Source: Cordilura impudica
Lineage: Eukaryota; Arthropoda; Insecta; Diptera; Scathophagidae
Length of the DNA stretch: 64,000 nt
Reading direction: 5' to 3'
Assembly (NCBI GenBank): GCA_963682025.1
Contig: OY821519.1
Coordinates: 72,306,525 to 72,370,524, forward strand
Shown here one piece after another: positions 1 through 11,365 of the stretch (positions within the stretch are counted from its first letter, which is position 1; every line of letters starts with the position of its first letter). Under the pieces are notes generated by a model. The model had not been told where the DNA came from. It did not search any database and saw nothing but the letters and a program-made list of their open reading frames with translations. Both the position numbers and the translations under genes were made by a program.

Positions 1-382
1 GTCGAGCAAATTTTTTAAATTCATACCTTTACTCAATTGCGAATAAAAGCGAAACGCGTGCATCGATTTTCATGATCTTTCTCTTATTTTGCTCATAGGT
101 TATGTATCTTTACGTAAAAGTAATAAGATTTGACATTTTTTTTCATTTGGGATTTTTTATGGATTTTTAAAAAAAAAAAAAATTTAAATCTTTAGGCAAA
201 AATAAGTTTTTTCCTTTATATATTCATTTTTAACTTGGAAACTGTTGCTTGTATAGGAAAACAATATATAAACAGATTAAGGGAATTGTAATTTTAAATT
301 TTTTACAATTTAATTCAATTAAATCGGGCTAGTGGTTCCCGAGTTATGCTGGACGAAACAAATTAACCAAAAAAAAATTTTT

Positions 383-414
<32 letters not shown>

Positions 415-528
415 CCAAACGAAAAAAAAATTTTTTATTGCGTTTTTCGAACTCATGTCAAGGTTATCTACACAGAAAAAATTATCGCATCCGGAGTACA
501 TGAAATTTTTTTCATTTTGTTGAGTAGT
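1..528. other. AT-rich intergenic sequence, no gene seen
   Basis: No coding potential or recognisable element is seen. The stretch holds several homopolymer A and T runs, the longest an A run near 390-413. It merges on the right with a minus-oriented FR1 fragment. Confidence 0.6.
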
Positions 529-715
529 GTAATAGAAGCTTATATACTAAATTTCATCATAATATATTCATATATTCCACCTGTAGTTTGATTACTAGGT
601 TGACACACAGACGGACGGACGAACGGACAGACGGCTAGAAAGTGATTCTGAGTCGATTGGTGTAAAAAAAAAAAAAATTGGGTCTAGGTCAAAGAATTGT
701 AGTGGTATAGGGTAT
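529..715 (-). repeat. FR1 dispersed repeat, partial copy
   Basis: FR1 is my name for a family of about 0.8 kb seen at least ten times here. This fragment, read on the minus strand, has the family landmarks: a (GTCC/GTCT)n tract (GACG-type on plus near 611-632), the heart 'gattctgagtcgatt', the phrase 'gggtctaggtcaaa' and the end 'gtggtatagggtat'. Only the 5' third is present. No protein is encoded. Confidence 0.75.
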
Positions 716-835
716 CAATATTTCTGATAAAAGCTTATACATATATCAAATTTTATGTAAATATATTTTTGTATAATAGCGACCATTAGTTCGCATAACA
801 GGTTCACGTGGTGTACTCACAGATGGTCTGGCGAA

Positions 836-840
836 CGTCG
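836..840. repeat. Target site duplication CGTCG (left)
   Basis: Five bases repeated at 1834-1838, immediately outside the CACAGT termini of the Transib-like element. Confidence 0.75.
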
Positions 841-1833
841 CACAGTGGCGCCATTTGAGTTTTTCCGTTTCAAAAATCATAACTTTTGAAGCGATTGAGG
901 TAACCAAATTAGTAAAAAGCCATATGATAGATAATTATCCAACCTATAAAATAACTGAACAATATGCTACATCTTCTACATGCTTATTTATAGGTTATCT
1001 AATTTGAAATTTGTTAACGGCATTAAATAAATAATGTTTGTGTTAACTAAAAAAAATATAACTTTTAACAATTTTATATTTTTTATGTTTCTTTTTCAAG
1101 TTTTTTATATTTTAAAATTATAAATATAAATAAAAAAAAAATATTTTCCATCAAAGTTGAAAAATAGTTAAAAAAACAGGCAGTTGTAAATAGCGATTTA
1201 CCTGGAGAATCACAAAGCAAACAGTAATTTTTATTCTGCAATATACTGAATAAATACATAAATCAATAGAAATAAAAAAGATTACGATTAGTTACCTAGT
1301 TTTTTATATTCGACTTAAAACTGGACCAAATTGCCTAAAGATTGTGTTTCTTTTTTTAACTGGAAGAATGTGTTTTTTACTTTTTTTTACCTCTCGCAGT
1401 TGAAGAAGCAGCTAGGAGCAGCTGGAACTTGTTGAATTATAAATTAATTAAAATTTCAAAATAGTGAAAAAATAGACATTTGTTACTTAGTGATTTATCA
1501 AGAGAAGCACGCAGCAAACAGTAATTTTTTTCCTACAATATACTGAATAAATCTATAGAAATAAAAAAATTAAGATTCGTTATTTAGTTTTTTTTTTTCA
1601 TTCTACCTGAAACTGGGCCAAATTGCCTTAAAATTGTGTGTTGTTTCAAAAATTGAAAATCGGTCAACTTTGAATGGTTATATCTTCTAAACTAAAAATC
1701 TGATTTTATTGAAGGTAGCAAATTTGTAATCTTTGTAATCAGTTTCCTATATGATGAGTTTATTCAAGATATCGTAAGCGCACATAAAATTTTTGATTTT
1801 TGCAACCTCAATTGTTTTAAGGGCGTTACTGTG
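841..1833. mobile_element. Transib-like non-autonomous DNA transposon
   Basis: The left end reads CACAGTGGCGCC and the right end, read inward on the minus strand, CACAGTAACGCC. Both resemble the Transib/RAG-type CAC(A/T)GTG terminus. The 5-bp duplication CGTCG lies at 836-840 and 1834-1838 and fits the CGNCG preference recalled for Transib. No transposase is encoded. The inside holds two diverged direct copies of one segment (about 1180-1350 and 1490-1640), so the element is internally duplicated. A related copy lies at 59197-59735 in the opposite orientation. Confidence 0.75.
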
Positions 1834-1925
1834 CGTCGTTAAAGTGATTTAGAGTCGATTTAGTATAAGAGGTGTGTGTGCCTGTGTAGTATTAATAGTT
1901 ACAAATATCAACACATACTTATTGA

Positions 1926-2226
1926 TTATTTTTTGGCAACAATATTATTCTAAGACGAATACTTAAAAAAATTTTTTATCGCATTTATTTTATTACAAAA
2001 ATAAAAAAATAATAATAAATAAATATAAAAAAAAATCAAAATAAATAAAAACAAGCATAAATTTATAACAAACAAATAGCAAGACAATTAAAAGAAAATT
2101 GTGATGTCCATATATAAAATTGAAACAAAGCAGGTGTCGATTATTTTAAAAATCAAAAACTGCGAAAGAAACGGTACTTTTTTAATAAATGGGAGTTTTT
2201 AGAAAAAGTTAACGTTTTTAAAAATG
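1926..2226. other. AT-rich spacer, nothing recognised
   Basis: Low-complexity A-rich sequence with no open frame of note and no similarity to the other repeats of the window that I can see. Confidence 0.5.
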
Positions 2227-2578
2227 CTAGCAGATTCCTGCACTTGAAATTCGAGCGTAGTTTCTAAGCAACTTTATATTTCAATTTAGCCAATTCACAA
2301 ACCAACACATTTATGGTTTATTATTATTGTGAATGAAGATAACAAACTCATTAACAAACACATTAGCAACTCTAATAAAACACACATACACACGCATAAC
2401 ACGGATATGTATAATTTTATGTATGTGTTAGTAGCAACTTTAAAAGAAATTTACATAAAATAAATAAATTTATAAATATGTAAATCTGCAGAACGGCTAA
2501 AAAGAAATACCTTTCAAATAACATACGTTTGGTCAAAATCGGGATAAGATGGTAAAGAAAACATCGGTCACAAGAACT
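2227..2578 (-). mobile_element. Helitron-like non-autonomous element, 5'-truncated
   Basis: On the minus strand this matches the copies at 41928-42296 and 55526-55886. It has the hairpin around 'ctcgaatttc' followed about ten bases later by 'aatctgCTAG'. The 5' part stops at about 2578, where the AAAAAAGGGTAC array begins, so the TC start is missing. The base after CTAG is C rather than T, so this end is also altered. Confidence 0.7.
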
Positions 2579-3129
2579 TAAAAAAATTCTTAAAAAAGGA
2601 TATTTTAAAAAATTTATACTTTCCAAAAATTTTACTTTTTAAAAAAGGGAGTTTTCTGTTTTTTAAAAAAGGTGCTTTTAAAAAAAGTATACTTTTAAAA
2701 AAGGGGTATTAATTAAAGAAAGGGTAATTTAAAAAAAGTGAAATTTAAAAAATGGGTACTTTTTGAAGAATGGGCACTTAAAAAAGGGGTACTTAAAAAA
2801 AAGGGTTTATTTTTAAATAGGGAAACTTTATTCAAAAAGTGTACTTTCAAAAAAGTACTTATATAAAAAAGCGTTATTCAAATAAGTGACTTTTATTGAA
2901 AAGGGTAATTTATAAAAAAGTGTACCTATAAAAAAAGGGTATTTAAAAAAAAAATGTACTTTTAAACGAAGGGTACTTTATAAATAAGAGTACTCATCAA
3001 AGAAAGGGTAATTAAAAAAAGCCCTTTTTTATAAAATGGGTACACTAAAAAGGGGTACGTTTAAAAAAAAAGGGATTTTTTTTAAAAGCTGTATTTTTTT
3101 TTAAACGGTACTTTTTTAAAAATGACACT
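2579..3129 (+). repeat. Degenerate tandem array of AAAAAAGGGTAC-type units, left part
   Basis: Irregular repetition of a 15-25 base unit close to 'ttttaaaaaagggtac'. Units differ by small indels. The array continues after the I-like LINE at 8605-9375, so the LINE split it. A similar array in reverse orientation lies at 52620-54065. Confidence 0.75.
3118..3129. repeat. 12-bp target site duplication of the I-like LINE (left)
   Basis: The sequence aaaaatgacact occurs here and at 8605-8616, directly flanking the LINE ends. Confidence 0.85.
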
Positions 3130-3308
3130 CAGTGCTCACTCTTATCTTGTTGATAACAGACGTTGCATTTAACTCGCGCTAGTATTGTGAAACCGGTTTT
3201 AAACTACTAAAAACACAAAACAATAACATTTGCACTTCTATACATACTGAATTAAAGAAGGAAAAAAGAATCTGCCAATAATCATAATTGCTTAATATCC
3301 AAATAATT

Positions 3309-4487
3309 ATGAATAAACCACCAGACCAAAACCAATTTAATTTTATTCAAACTCCAATTATGATGGACAGAAATAAAACTATCTCTATAATATCTCCTGG
3401 TGAAAAATACCTTATAATGTCCCGTTTAAACAGTTCTGAATCCCTTTCTAATATATCCCCATTTTTGATAAAAAAAAGTAATAGACAACATTGCGGGTGG
3501 AGAGGTGAACCTGTGCAAAAAATTAAGAAACGGAACCATTTTAATAAAAAAAAAAGAATTTTACCCAGGCAAATAAATTAATTAAGTTAACTTCGTTGTC
3601 TACTGACATAAAAGTGGAACTTAAAGAACACCAATCCCTCAACTATTCTAAAGGAGTGATCTACTGCAATGACCTTCGTGGTATATCAGAAGAGGAAATT
3701 TTAAACGAACTAAAAAACCAAAATGTATGTGGGATAAAAAAAAATAATGAAAAAATTAGACGACAACTTAGTAGAAACCGGTCTTATAATCACTACCTTC
3801 GCATCTACGTCACTTCCATCGCATTTGGCAATTGGCTACGAGAAAATTAAAATCAGACCTTATATTCCACTTCCCCTTAAGTGTAATAATTGTTTCGAAT
3901 ACGGTCATGTCTCAAAAATTTGCAAAAATGAAAAAATTTGTTACAACTGTTCACAACAATACCACCTTAACGACGAATTAAAAGAAAAATGCACTCGAAC
4001 CTCTCACTGCAACAATTGTAAAAATCTAAACTATGAAGTCTCTGATCATTCGGCCATTAACAGATCATGTCCAATTTTTATAAAAGAGAAAGAAATCCAA
4101 GCAATAATCACCATCGAAAAAGTAAGTAAAAAACAAGCATCATCAATATACCAACAACGACACAGCAGCCAAACTCAATCCTACTCTTCAATAATAAAAA
4201 ATAACAATAATACAACTGCTACAATAAGCAAGCCTACTACATCGCAAAATATATCACCCCCACCGAACCTACAAACAAAATCACGATCACTCAAAGAGTA
4301 TGCAGATGTAATGAGCGACAATACAACCGATGCCTCTGATACAGATAAGCAAAACTCATCAAAACCAAACTCACCAACAAAGAAAACATTTCTTCTGCCA
4401 AAAAATACCTCAAAGAGGACAAGATCTCAACTCAAAAAACATTTAGAAGATATAGCTGATTCAAAACGCACTAAAAACTCAACGTAA
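3309..4487 (+). pseudogene. I-like LINE ORF1 (gag-like, CCHC zinc knuckles), frameshifted
   Basis: The likely start is ATG 3309; an earlier TTG at 3288 is not convincing. Reading moves from frame 3 (3309-3581) to frame 2 (about 3596-3750) and back to frame 3 (to the TAA at 4485-4487), so two small indels break it. The C-terminal half has CNNCFEYGHVSKIC (CX2CX4HX4C) and two further Cys/His clusters, the zinc knuckles of I-type ORF1 proteins that bind element RNA in a ribonucleoprotein. The tail is rich in S, T, N and K. The segment before the knuckles (YIPLPLKCNNC) fits I-factor-like ORF1. The product would be truncated near residue 90 unless frameshifts were suppressed. Confidence 0.85.
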
Positions 4488-4817
4488 AAATGTATACATA
4501 CAACTCCATACCAAAAACCATACTGTTTAAAATTATTATAATTTTTAGTCTCAATTTAATTGTTATATTTTCTCTTATTCCATTTTTCGCACATACCGTA
4601 TACATATCATTTAAAATAACATATCTATTTTTTCTGTACATAATAATCTCTCTTAAATTACTTTTTAAATCATCAATATCAATATCATCAAATTTAGTTA
4701 TAAATAATATAATTATAACATTCATATCTCACCAATTTATAACAATATCTATGTTTGTAGCTCCAAACTCAAAATACTCAACTATTATATATTACTTAAA
4801 TAGCACAATTATTTACC

Positions 4818-7800
4818 ATGTCACTAAAAATTCTACAATGGAATATTAAAGGTTACATTAATAATTTTAACGAACTACAAATTCTCATTAAGAAACACTG
4901 TCCAAAAATAATATCTTTACAAGAAACACACATTCAAAACTACACAAATATAATAACTCCAATTTCATATAAAATGTATCTATCATCTTCAACTCACAAT
5001 TCCTTTGGCGGTTCAGCCATACTAATCCACAAATCAATTCAACACGAATTAGTAAATTCACTAAGCGACTTTGATTCCTTAGCACTTCTTATACATTCCA
5101 AACAATCATTTGTAATTTTCAGTACATATATCCCTCCTACAAAACCCTACAAATACAACGACCTAGTTCGTTTATATGAGACTAGACTTCATCCAGTATT
5201 AATAACTGGCGACTTTAATAGCTGGCACGTTAGCTGGGGATCTAATACAAATAACAGAAGAGGCACTATACTATCAAAGTATATTTCTAACTCTAGACTG
5301 ACGATTCTGAACAATGGTTCTCCAACTCATTACTCCACACATCAAACCCTCACAAATATAGACTTAACAATTATATCTACAGCTTTAGCCATCCACTCTC
5401 ACTGGGAAATTGAAACTGACTTATCGGGTAGTGACCATTTTCCCATAATCACCTCACTATTCCCAAATAACCAAAACATAGTTAGTCCAAATCTTAGACC
5501 ACTCTTTATTCTTAAAAAATCAAAATGGAAAAGTTACAGTATTCTCTCTGATAGATTCAGCTCAATGCGACCAATTAGCCCTAATATTAATAAAGAGGCA
5601 GCTAATATTCATAAAATAATTTTACAGAGCGCCAATGAAAGCATACGACAACACAAATCAATCAGACACAATATTTCGGTCCCATGGTGGTCCAAAACAT
5701 TAGAACAACTAAAAACTCAGAGAAACCATTGTTGGAATAAATTTAGAAGAATTATCTCTACTGAAAATGAATTAAACTACAAAAAAGCTAATGCTTTATA
5801 TAGAAGGGAAATTAAAATTGCAAAAAAAAAATCAATCCACATGTTTACTTCCGAAATTAAGCCCTCAACTCCCCCAGATAAAATGTGGTGTAATATTCGG
5901 AGATTCTGCGGTTTAAAACCAAAGATCCCTATACATTGCATTCAGGAAACTAACAACCCACAAAATAATATCACAGACTCCAGTGAAATTGCAAATACCT
6001 TCTGCGAGTTCTGGTCTAGACAGTCTAACGACGAAAATTTTTCATCTACCTTTCGACACTTAAAATATTCAACAATCCATAGTACTAAACATCTCACTCC
6101 AGGAAATAACGCCTCTATCATAGAAGAAAAGATTAACATGATTGAACTTTCCATTGCACTCAATAAATTAAAAGGTAAAACACCTGGTTTAGATCGTATT
6201 TCATATCCTATGATAATTTATCCAAGAAGGTGCAAATAAGATTAATCCTACTGTATAACAATATTCTTGACAACTTTGTTCCCCAGATATATAAGACCAG
6301 CTTAGTTATACCCATACTAAAGCCTGGTGCAAACAAAACCAACGTATCATCCTATCGACCAATTTCGCTCAACCCATGTTGCTCTAAAGTCCTGGACAAA
6401 ATTGTAGCCAATAGGCTATGGTGGTTTGTCACCTCAAACAAGCTCCTTAATAGCCGTCAATATGGTTTCATAAAAGGAAAATCAATAGCAGACCCTTTAC
6501 TCTATCTAGATTTTAAAATTAGTCAAACGCTACAAAATAAAAATCATTTATCAATCATTTCACTAGATTTTGCCAAAGCATTCGACAAAATAGGTTTACA
6601 TTCTATCTTAAATCAACTCGAAGAATGGAAAATAGGCCCAAAAATTTACAGCTATATAAAAAATTACTTAACTAATAGAAAAATCATCGTTAGAAACAAC
6701 TCTTACTACTCAAAAACTAGGCCACTATCAAATGGCATCCCTCAGGGTTCACCACTTTCTGTTATTTTATTCCTGATTGCATACAACAAACTTTCTTCTA
6801 TAATATTACTCCACAAAGAACTTGATTTTGTTGCATACGCCGATGATTATGTTATAATAAAAAAACTTAATAAAACTAAAAACCAGAATATAGACATAAA
6901 AGCTTTAATTACTGACATTCTCAATTGGTGTATCTCCTCTGGGGCACAATTATCACTAGACAAATGCAAACATCTACACATTTGTAGAAAGCACAACTGT
7001 TCTCCTAACCTTCAGAGTAATAATTCCACAATCGGAGCTGTCACTAGCCTTAAGATACTTGGAATAGTTTTTAACAACCGTTACAGATGGAATTCCCATA
7101 TTGACTACCTGAATTTATCCCTATCAAATAGGCTTAACATTATCAAATGTTTGTCTTCCAGAAAATTCGGTTGTAATACATCGTCCCTCATCCATATCCT
7201 CAACTCGATATTTATATCTAAAATCAACTACGGTATTTATCTTTATGGATATTCTCCCAAGAGTACCTTGAATAAACTAAAAACAAACTACAATGCAGCC
7301 TTACGTCTCTCTTTAGGAGCTTTCAGAACGTCACCCATAAGAAACTTAATAGCTGAAGCAGATGTAATGTCTATTGAACAGCTTAGGGAGTTTGCCACCG
7401 CAAAACAATTTAAGTCCATTTTGTTTAATGACCATCATCCACTTTCAAATATCCTAAAAAAATCAATAAACAATAAAAAATTCCCAGATATTCCAGCAAC
7501 ACTAACGCGTATTGTCCAAATTTGCAAAAACCTTAACATTCCCTTTAATATTTTTCAACCACCAATCATAAAAAGCCCTAACTGGAAAATTGATATATCC
7601 ACAATTGACACGTCCCTCAATGAGAACAAAAAATGTTCAACTAACAATGCAATATACCTACAAACATTCAGTGAAATTCAACATAAACTTCATGACCATT
7701 ATTTCCTGTATACCGATGGCTCCAGAACCGATAATAGAGTTAGCTTCGGCGTTGTAGATAGCGAAAAAACACTGATAAGATCAATTCTACCTGAATATAG

Positions 7801-8496
7801 CACTAATTACTCTGCTGAAATTATTGCTATTTACCAGGCAATTGAACTTATAAAGAAGTCAAGAGCTAGACACGCAATTTGCACTGACTCCCTTTCTGCA
7901 CTAGATGCTATAAAAAATTTAAATAACGACCAATTCTATCCAAGCACTATTCGACAAACCCTCATTGGATACCAGGCCACTCTGGAATAAAAGGCAATGA
8001 GGCTGCGGATAACTGTGCTAAGGCTGCACTTTCTGCACCCCTTATAACTACACGAAACCTTTGTTCAAAAGATATAAAAAAGTTTCTTCAATCAAAATAT
8101 CGAGAAGAAAAACTTCACAACTGGACTCAAACTACTGATTGGTACAAGAAAATTAACCCAAAAAAACTCAACGCTAACAACATTTTTAAAAATATCGACA
8201 ATAACGCCTTTCTAAGAAAAGACCAAATAAAAATTATACGTTTAAGATTAGGTCACACCCTAATCACCCACTCACATGTTATGGATAAAAACTTATCAAA
8301 ATCCTGTCCCTTCTGTGGCTTTAATCCAGTTAACATTGATCACCTCTTTTCAAACTGTCCACATATGAACCAATTCAAAAACACAATACTAAACAATAAA
8401 GACCTTTTCCAATTAATCGACACTTCAATCACAAACGATAACTCCAAACTAATAATAAAATTCTTAAAACGAAGTAACCTTTACAATTCCATTTGA
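4818..8496 (+). pseudogene. I-like LINE ORF2: endonuclease, RT, RNase H; two frameshifts
   Basis: Frame 3 from ATG 4818 to 6239 encodes the apurinic-type endonuclease: WNIKG (N9), QETH (E36), GDFNSWH, NIDLTI and SDHFPI are all there. Frame 2 from about 6230 to 7965 carries reverse transcriptase (YRPISL, LDFAKAFDKI, GIPQGSPLS, YADDYV) and the start of RNase H (YTDGSR, SAEIIAIY, TDSLSAL). From TGG at 7966, frame 1 continues RNase H (WIPGHSGIKGNEAAD) and ends with a CX2CX7HX4C finger near 8300-8360. Catalytic residues are intact, so only indels near 6230 and 7965 inactivate it. The length of about 1,225 codons is within the I-clade range. Confidence 0.9.
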
Positions 8497-8604
8497 AACA
8501 TTCTACATATCACTTAAAGCTTAAGACCCTCGTTGTCATAGCTCTTCTCTTTATTATACTAATAATTTAGTTATAAGTATAATATATTTATAAATAAATA
8601 AAAT

Positions 8605-8616
8605 AAAAATGACACT
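8605..8616. repeat. 12-bp target site duplication of the I-like LINE (right)
   Basis: Second copy of aaaaatgacact, directly after the TAAA tail. Confidence 0.85.
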
Positions 8617-9375
8617 TTTAAAATAAAGGATACTAAAAAAAGGAATATTAAAATAAATGTACTTAAAAATATGCTGCTTTAAATATAGGGCACTCCTTTA
8701 AAAAAAGCTGCATAAAAAAATACATTTAAAAAAGGAACTTTTAAAAAAGAGTTAATTTTTTAAAAACTGGTTTATTTTTTAAAAATGTGCTTTTACACGA
8801 AGGATACTTTATAAATAAGGGTACTCATCAAAGAAAGTGTAATTTAAAAAAAACGCATTTTTAAAAAATGCGTACTTTTAAAAAGGGGGTACGTTTTAAA
8901 AAAAGGGACTTTTTTAAAAGCTGTATTTTTTTTCAAAAAACGGTACTATTTTAAAAATAACACTTTTAAAATAAAGGAAACAAAAAAAGGGAACTTTAAA
9001 ATAAATGTACTTAAAAAAATGCTGCTTTAAAAATACATTTCCAAAAAAAGGCACTTTTAAAATTTTTAAAAACTGGTTTATTTTTTAAAAAAAGTGTACT
9101 ACCAAAAAGAGTACTTATGTCAAAAGGGTTATTTAAAAAAAAGCAAATATTTTTAAAAATTGTACTTTTAAAAAAAGTGTACTTCGGGAAAAAATTTGCT
9201 TTTATAAAATAAAAGGTACGTTTTAAGAAAATGGCTTTTTTTTAAAGGGTACATTTTATAAAGGAGTACTTTAAAAAAAAATATTTTTTTTTTAAATATA
9301 CTTGTTAAAAAATTCACTTTTAACAAAATTCACTTTTTTTTAAAAAATACTACTTTAAAAAAAAAAAAACTTTCC
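8605..9375 (+). repeat. AAAAAAGGGTAC-type array, right part
   Basis: Same degenerate unit and orientation as 2579-3129; the two parts were contiguous before the LINE inserted. Some longer blocks recur, such as 'actcatcaaagaaa' at about 2993 and 8823, so there is higher-order duplication inside the array. Confidence 0.7.
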
Positions 9376-9380
9376 ACTTA

Positions 9381-9668
9381 TATATATCAAAAAGCAAAAA
9401 TATTGCAAAGATTTTTCTTAAATTTGGATTATGCTTTTGCAGAAATAAGCACTTTACCAAAACTAATCAGGAGCAGTCCATTTTTCAACGTAGTCTCCAT
9501 ACAAAATAGCGTCCGATGTGAACATTTGTCATATCTGAAGACAAAAAATGAATAACAATGCCAACCAAATTTGTCTTATGCTTATTTTCTATATCGAATT
9601 AGCTGGGACTAAGAGCCTTTCTCTAAAAGCATGGTATAGGGTATCGTATTGTCGGTCTAGACCAAACG
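9381..9668 (+). repeat. FR1 dispersed repeat, 3' half
   Basis: Matches the last 290 bases of the fuller FR1 copies: 'aaaatattgcaaagattttt', 'gaacatttgtcatatctg', 'atggtatagggtatcgta' and 'gtcggtctagacc'. The 5' half is absent. Confidence 0.75.
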
Positions 9669-11365
9669 AAATGTTAAATAAAATTCAAAAATATTTAATC
9701 AGTTTTTATGAACAAATTTTTATTTTTATGTACAATTCAGAAACCAATCTGCTGCAAAAATAGATACGATAAGCGGCAGGCATATTTACAATTACAAATA
9801 TAACCCTTTAAGATATTCCATTCCAAACGTTAGATCAATGACGATAACTTTTGACTTTTCTCAAATAAAGTTTTGCTACATGTAATTGTTAATACGTTTT
9901 GAATGAGAATACGGTTTAATTCTTAAAAATTTTAGAAGAACTAATCTGAAGCCAGATTTTCACAATTAGTAATTATTATTTCTTAGTTTAATAAAATGGA
10001 TTATTCGTTCAAATTTAATTAACTTCGATTAAGGTGAGGCGTAAGGATTTTATGTATTTCGTTAAATTAAAATGGAAGTTGTCGTAGGTAAAATATATTA
10101 AAATTAAAAGTTATTAAAAATACGCGAATAATTATTCTTGGATCTTTAGTGCCGCAGCACTAAAGCACTTTGAAAGCAAAGAGCCTTTTGTTTTAGCCTG
10201 TACTTATTATTAGTTCATATATATTTATGCAGTTATCGCCATTTAATATATAAAAATTTATTGCCTTAAAGCCATGAAAACTTCAGAAAAAATTCATTAT
10301 ATTTAATATATTTATTTTCACTCCCTTGGTGGTTCTTAGTTAACTTTCTCACACTTTCTGTTGAAATATTCTGGCATGGCATTGTTGGTGTATGTCATGT
10401 TGCAACGTTTTACGTGGCATTACACCAATTGACCCAATTGTTTTAAGACCATAAGCAGCAAAATATACTTACAGACACACAAACACACATACATATTCTT
10501 ACAAACGAAACCACAAAAAAGAGGTCAATCTGTTTAAAAAGAAAAGTGATTTCATTTCAAAAGGCATTTTCATTTCGTTTTTTTTAGTTTTAATTTTGCA
10601 TATATAAAGTTTAATAAAGTGATATTTAAAAATGCTTAATTAACAATTGTTTCCTTTCTTTTTATTATCTTGTCATTACAGCTCGTCAAGCGTTTGCATA
10701 AACCAGTGTTAAAGTATCAATTTTTCGAAAGAATTCTGTGTTTATTTTTTGTTATAAATTCTCCAAAAAAAAAAATGCATATTTTCTAGCAGAGGCATTT
10801 TCCTTTTATAAGTTTAGCTGAAACATAAATATTTGAACTTGAATACAGCCTGATAAAATTCTTTTCAAACTATTTGTGCCATCAAAGGGAAAAGCTGACA
10901 AACACAAAGTAAAAGCGGTAAGTTAAGAACTTGAAATCAATTGCTCGTATAAGTTTTTTAAGTTTTTGAATATTATAAAATCGATTTTTTTAAAAGACAT
11001 ACATATATGCTTTTTAACACCCACCCAGTGATGTGAATTTTCATATGTCTGGAAACGGTAAAATTACAATAGTTTTTATATTTATATTTATTTTAGCTAA
11101 TAAGGCCTAAAGTTCTTTATGTAATTAAAAATGCATTTAATCCATATTTTCCCAACGTTTCGTGAATGTTATGTTCACTTTATCAAGGGATTCGTAGTAA
11201 GAAAAAATGTTTTTATTACATTGAACAATAATTTGTTGTAGACAAACATAAAACAGTAAACATGAAAATTATATCAAACACAAACTTAAAAATTATATCA
11301 CAGTTTAATTATAATATTGCAACACAGTAACTGGCCAGTTTACTGTTTACTGTTTTATGTTTGGG
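9669..11365. other. 1.7 kb without recognised gene or element
   Basis: AT-rich sequence with stops in all frames. A small perfect hairpin, TTAGTGC-cgca-GCACTAA, lies near 10148-10165. A stretch near 11220-11360 repeats 'aaacagtaaac'-like words. Nothing supports a gene. Confidence 0.5.

Larger units (their letters stand above)
760..1925 (-). repeat. Degenerate FR1 copy interrupted by a Transib-like element
   Basis: The flanks of the Transib-like insertion rejoin into FR1 sequence. The left side (about 790-840) resembles the FR1 segment before its GTCC tract, and the right side (1834-1925) continues with 'aaagtgatttagagtcga' and a diverged 'agttacaaatatcaacaca'. The copy is heavily decayed and older than the insertion it carries. 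Confidence 0.55.
3130..8604 (+). mobile_element. Full-length I-clade non-LTR retrotransposon (frameshifted)
   Basis: The element starts CAGTGCTCACTC, like the CAGT start of the Drosophila I factor, and ends in a short TAAA-rich tail at about 8590-8604. It has a gag-like ORF1 with zinc knuckles, an inter-ORF gap of 330 bases, and an ORF2 with endonuclease, reverse transcriptase, RNase H and a C-terminal zinc finger, which is I-clade architecture. The 12-bp duplication and complete ends show insertion without 5' truncation. Four frame breaks (two per ORF) make this copy non-autonomous. It sits inside a simple-sequence array. Confidence 0.9.
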
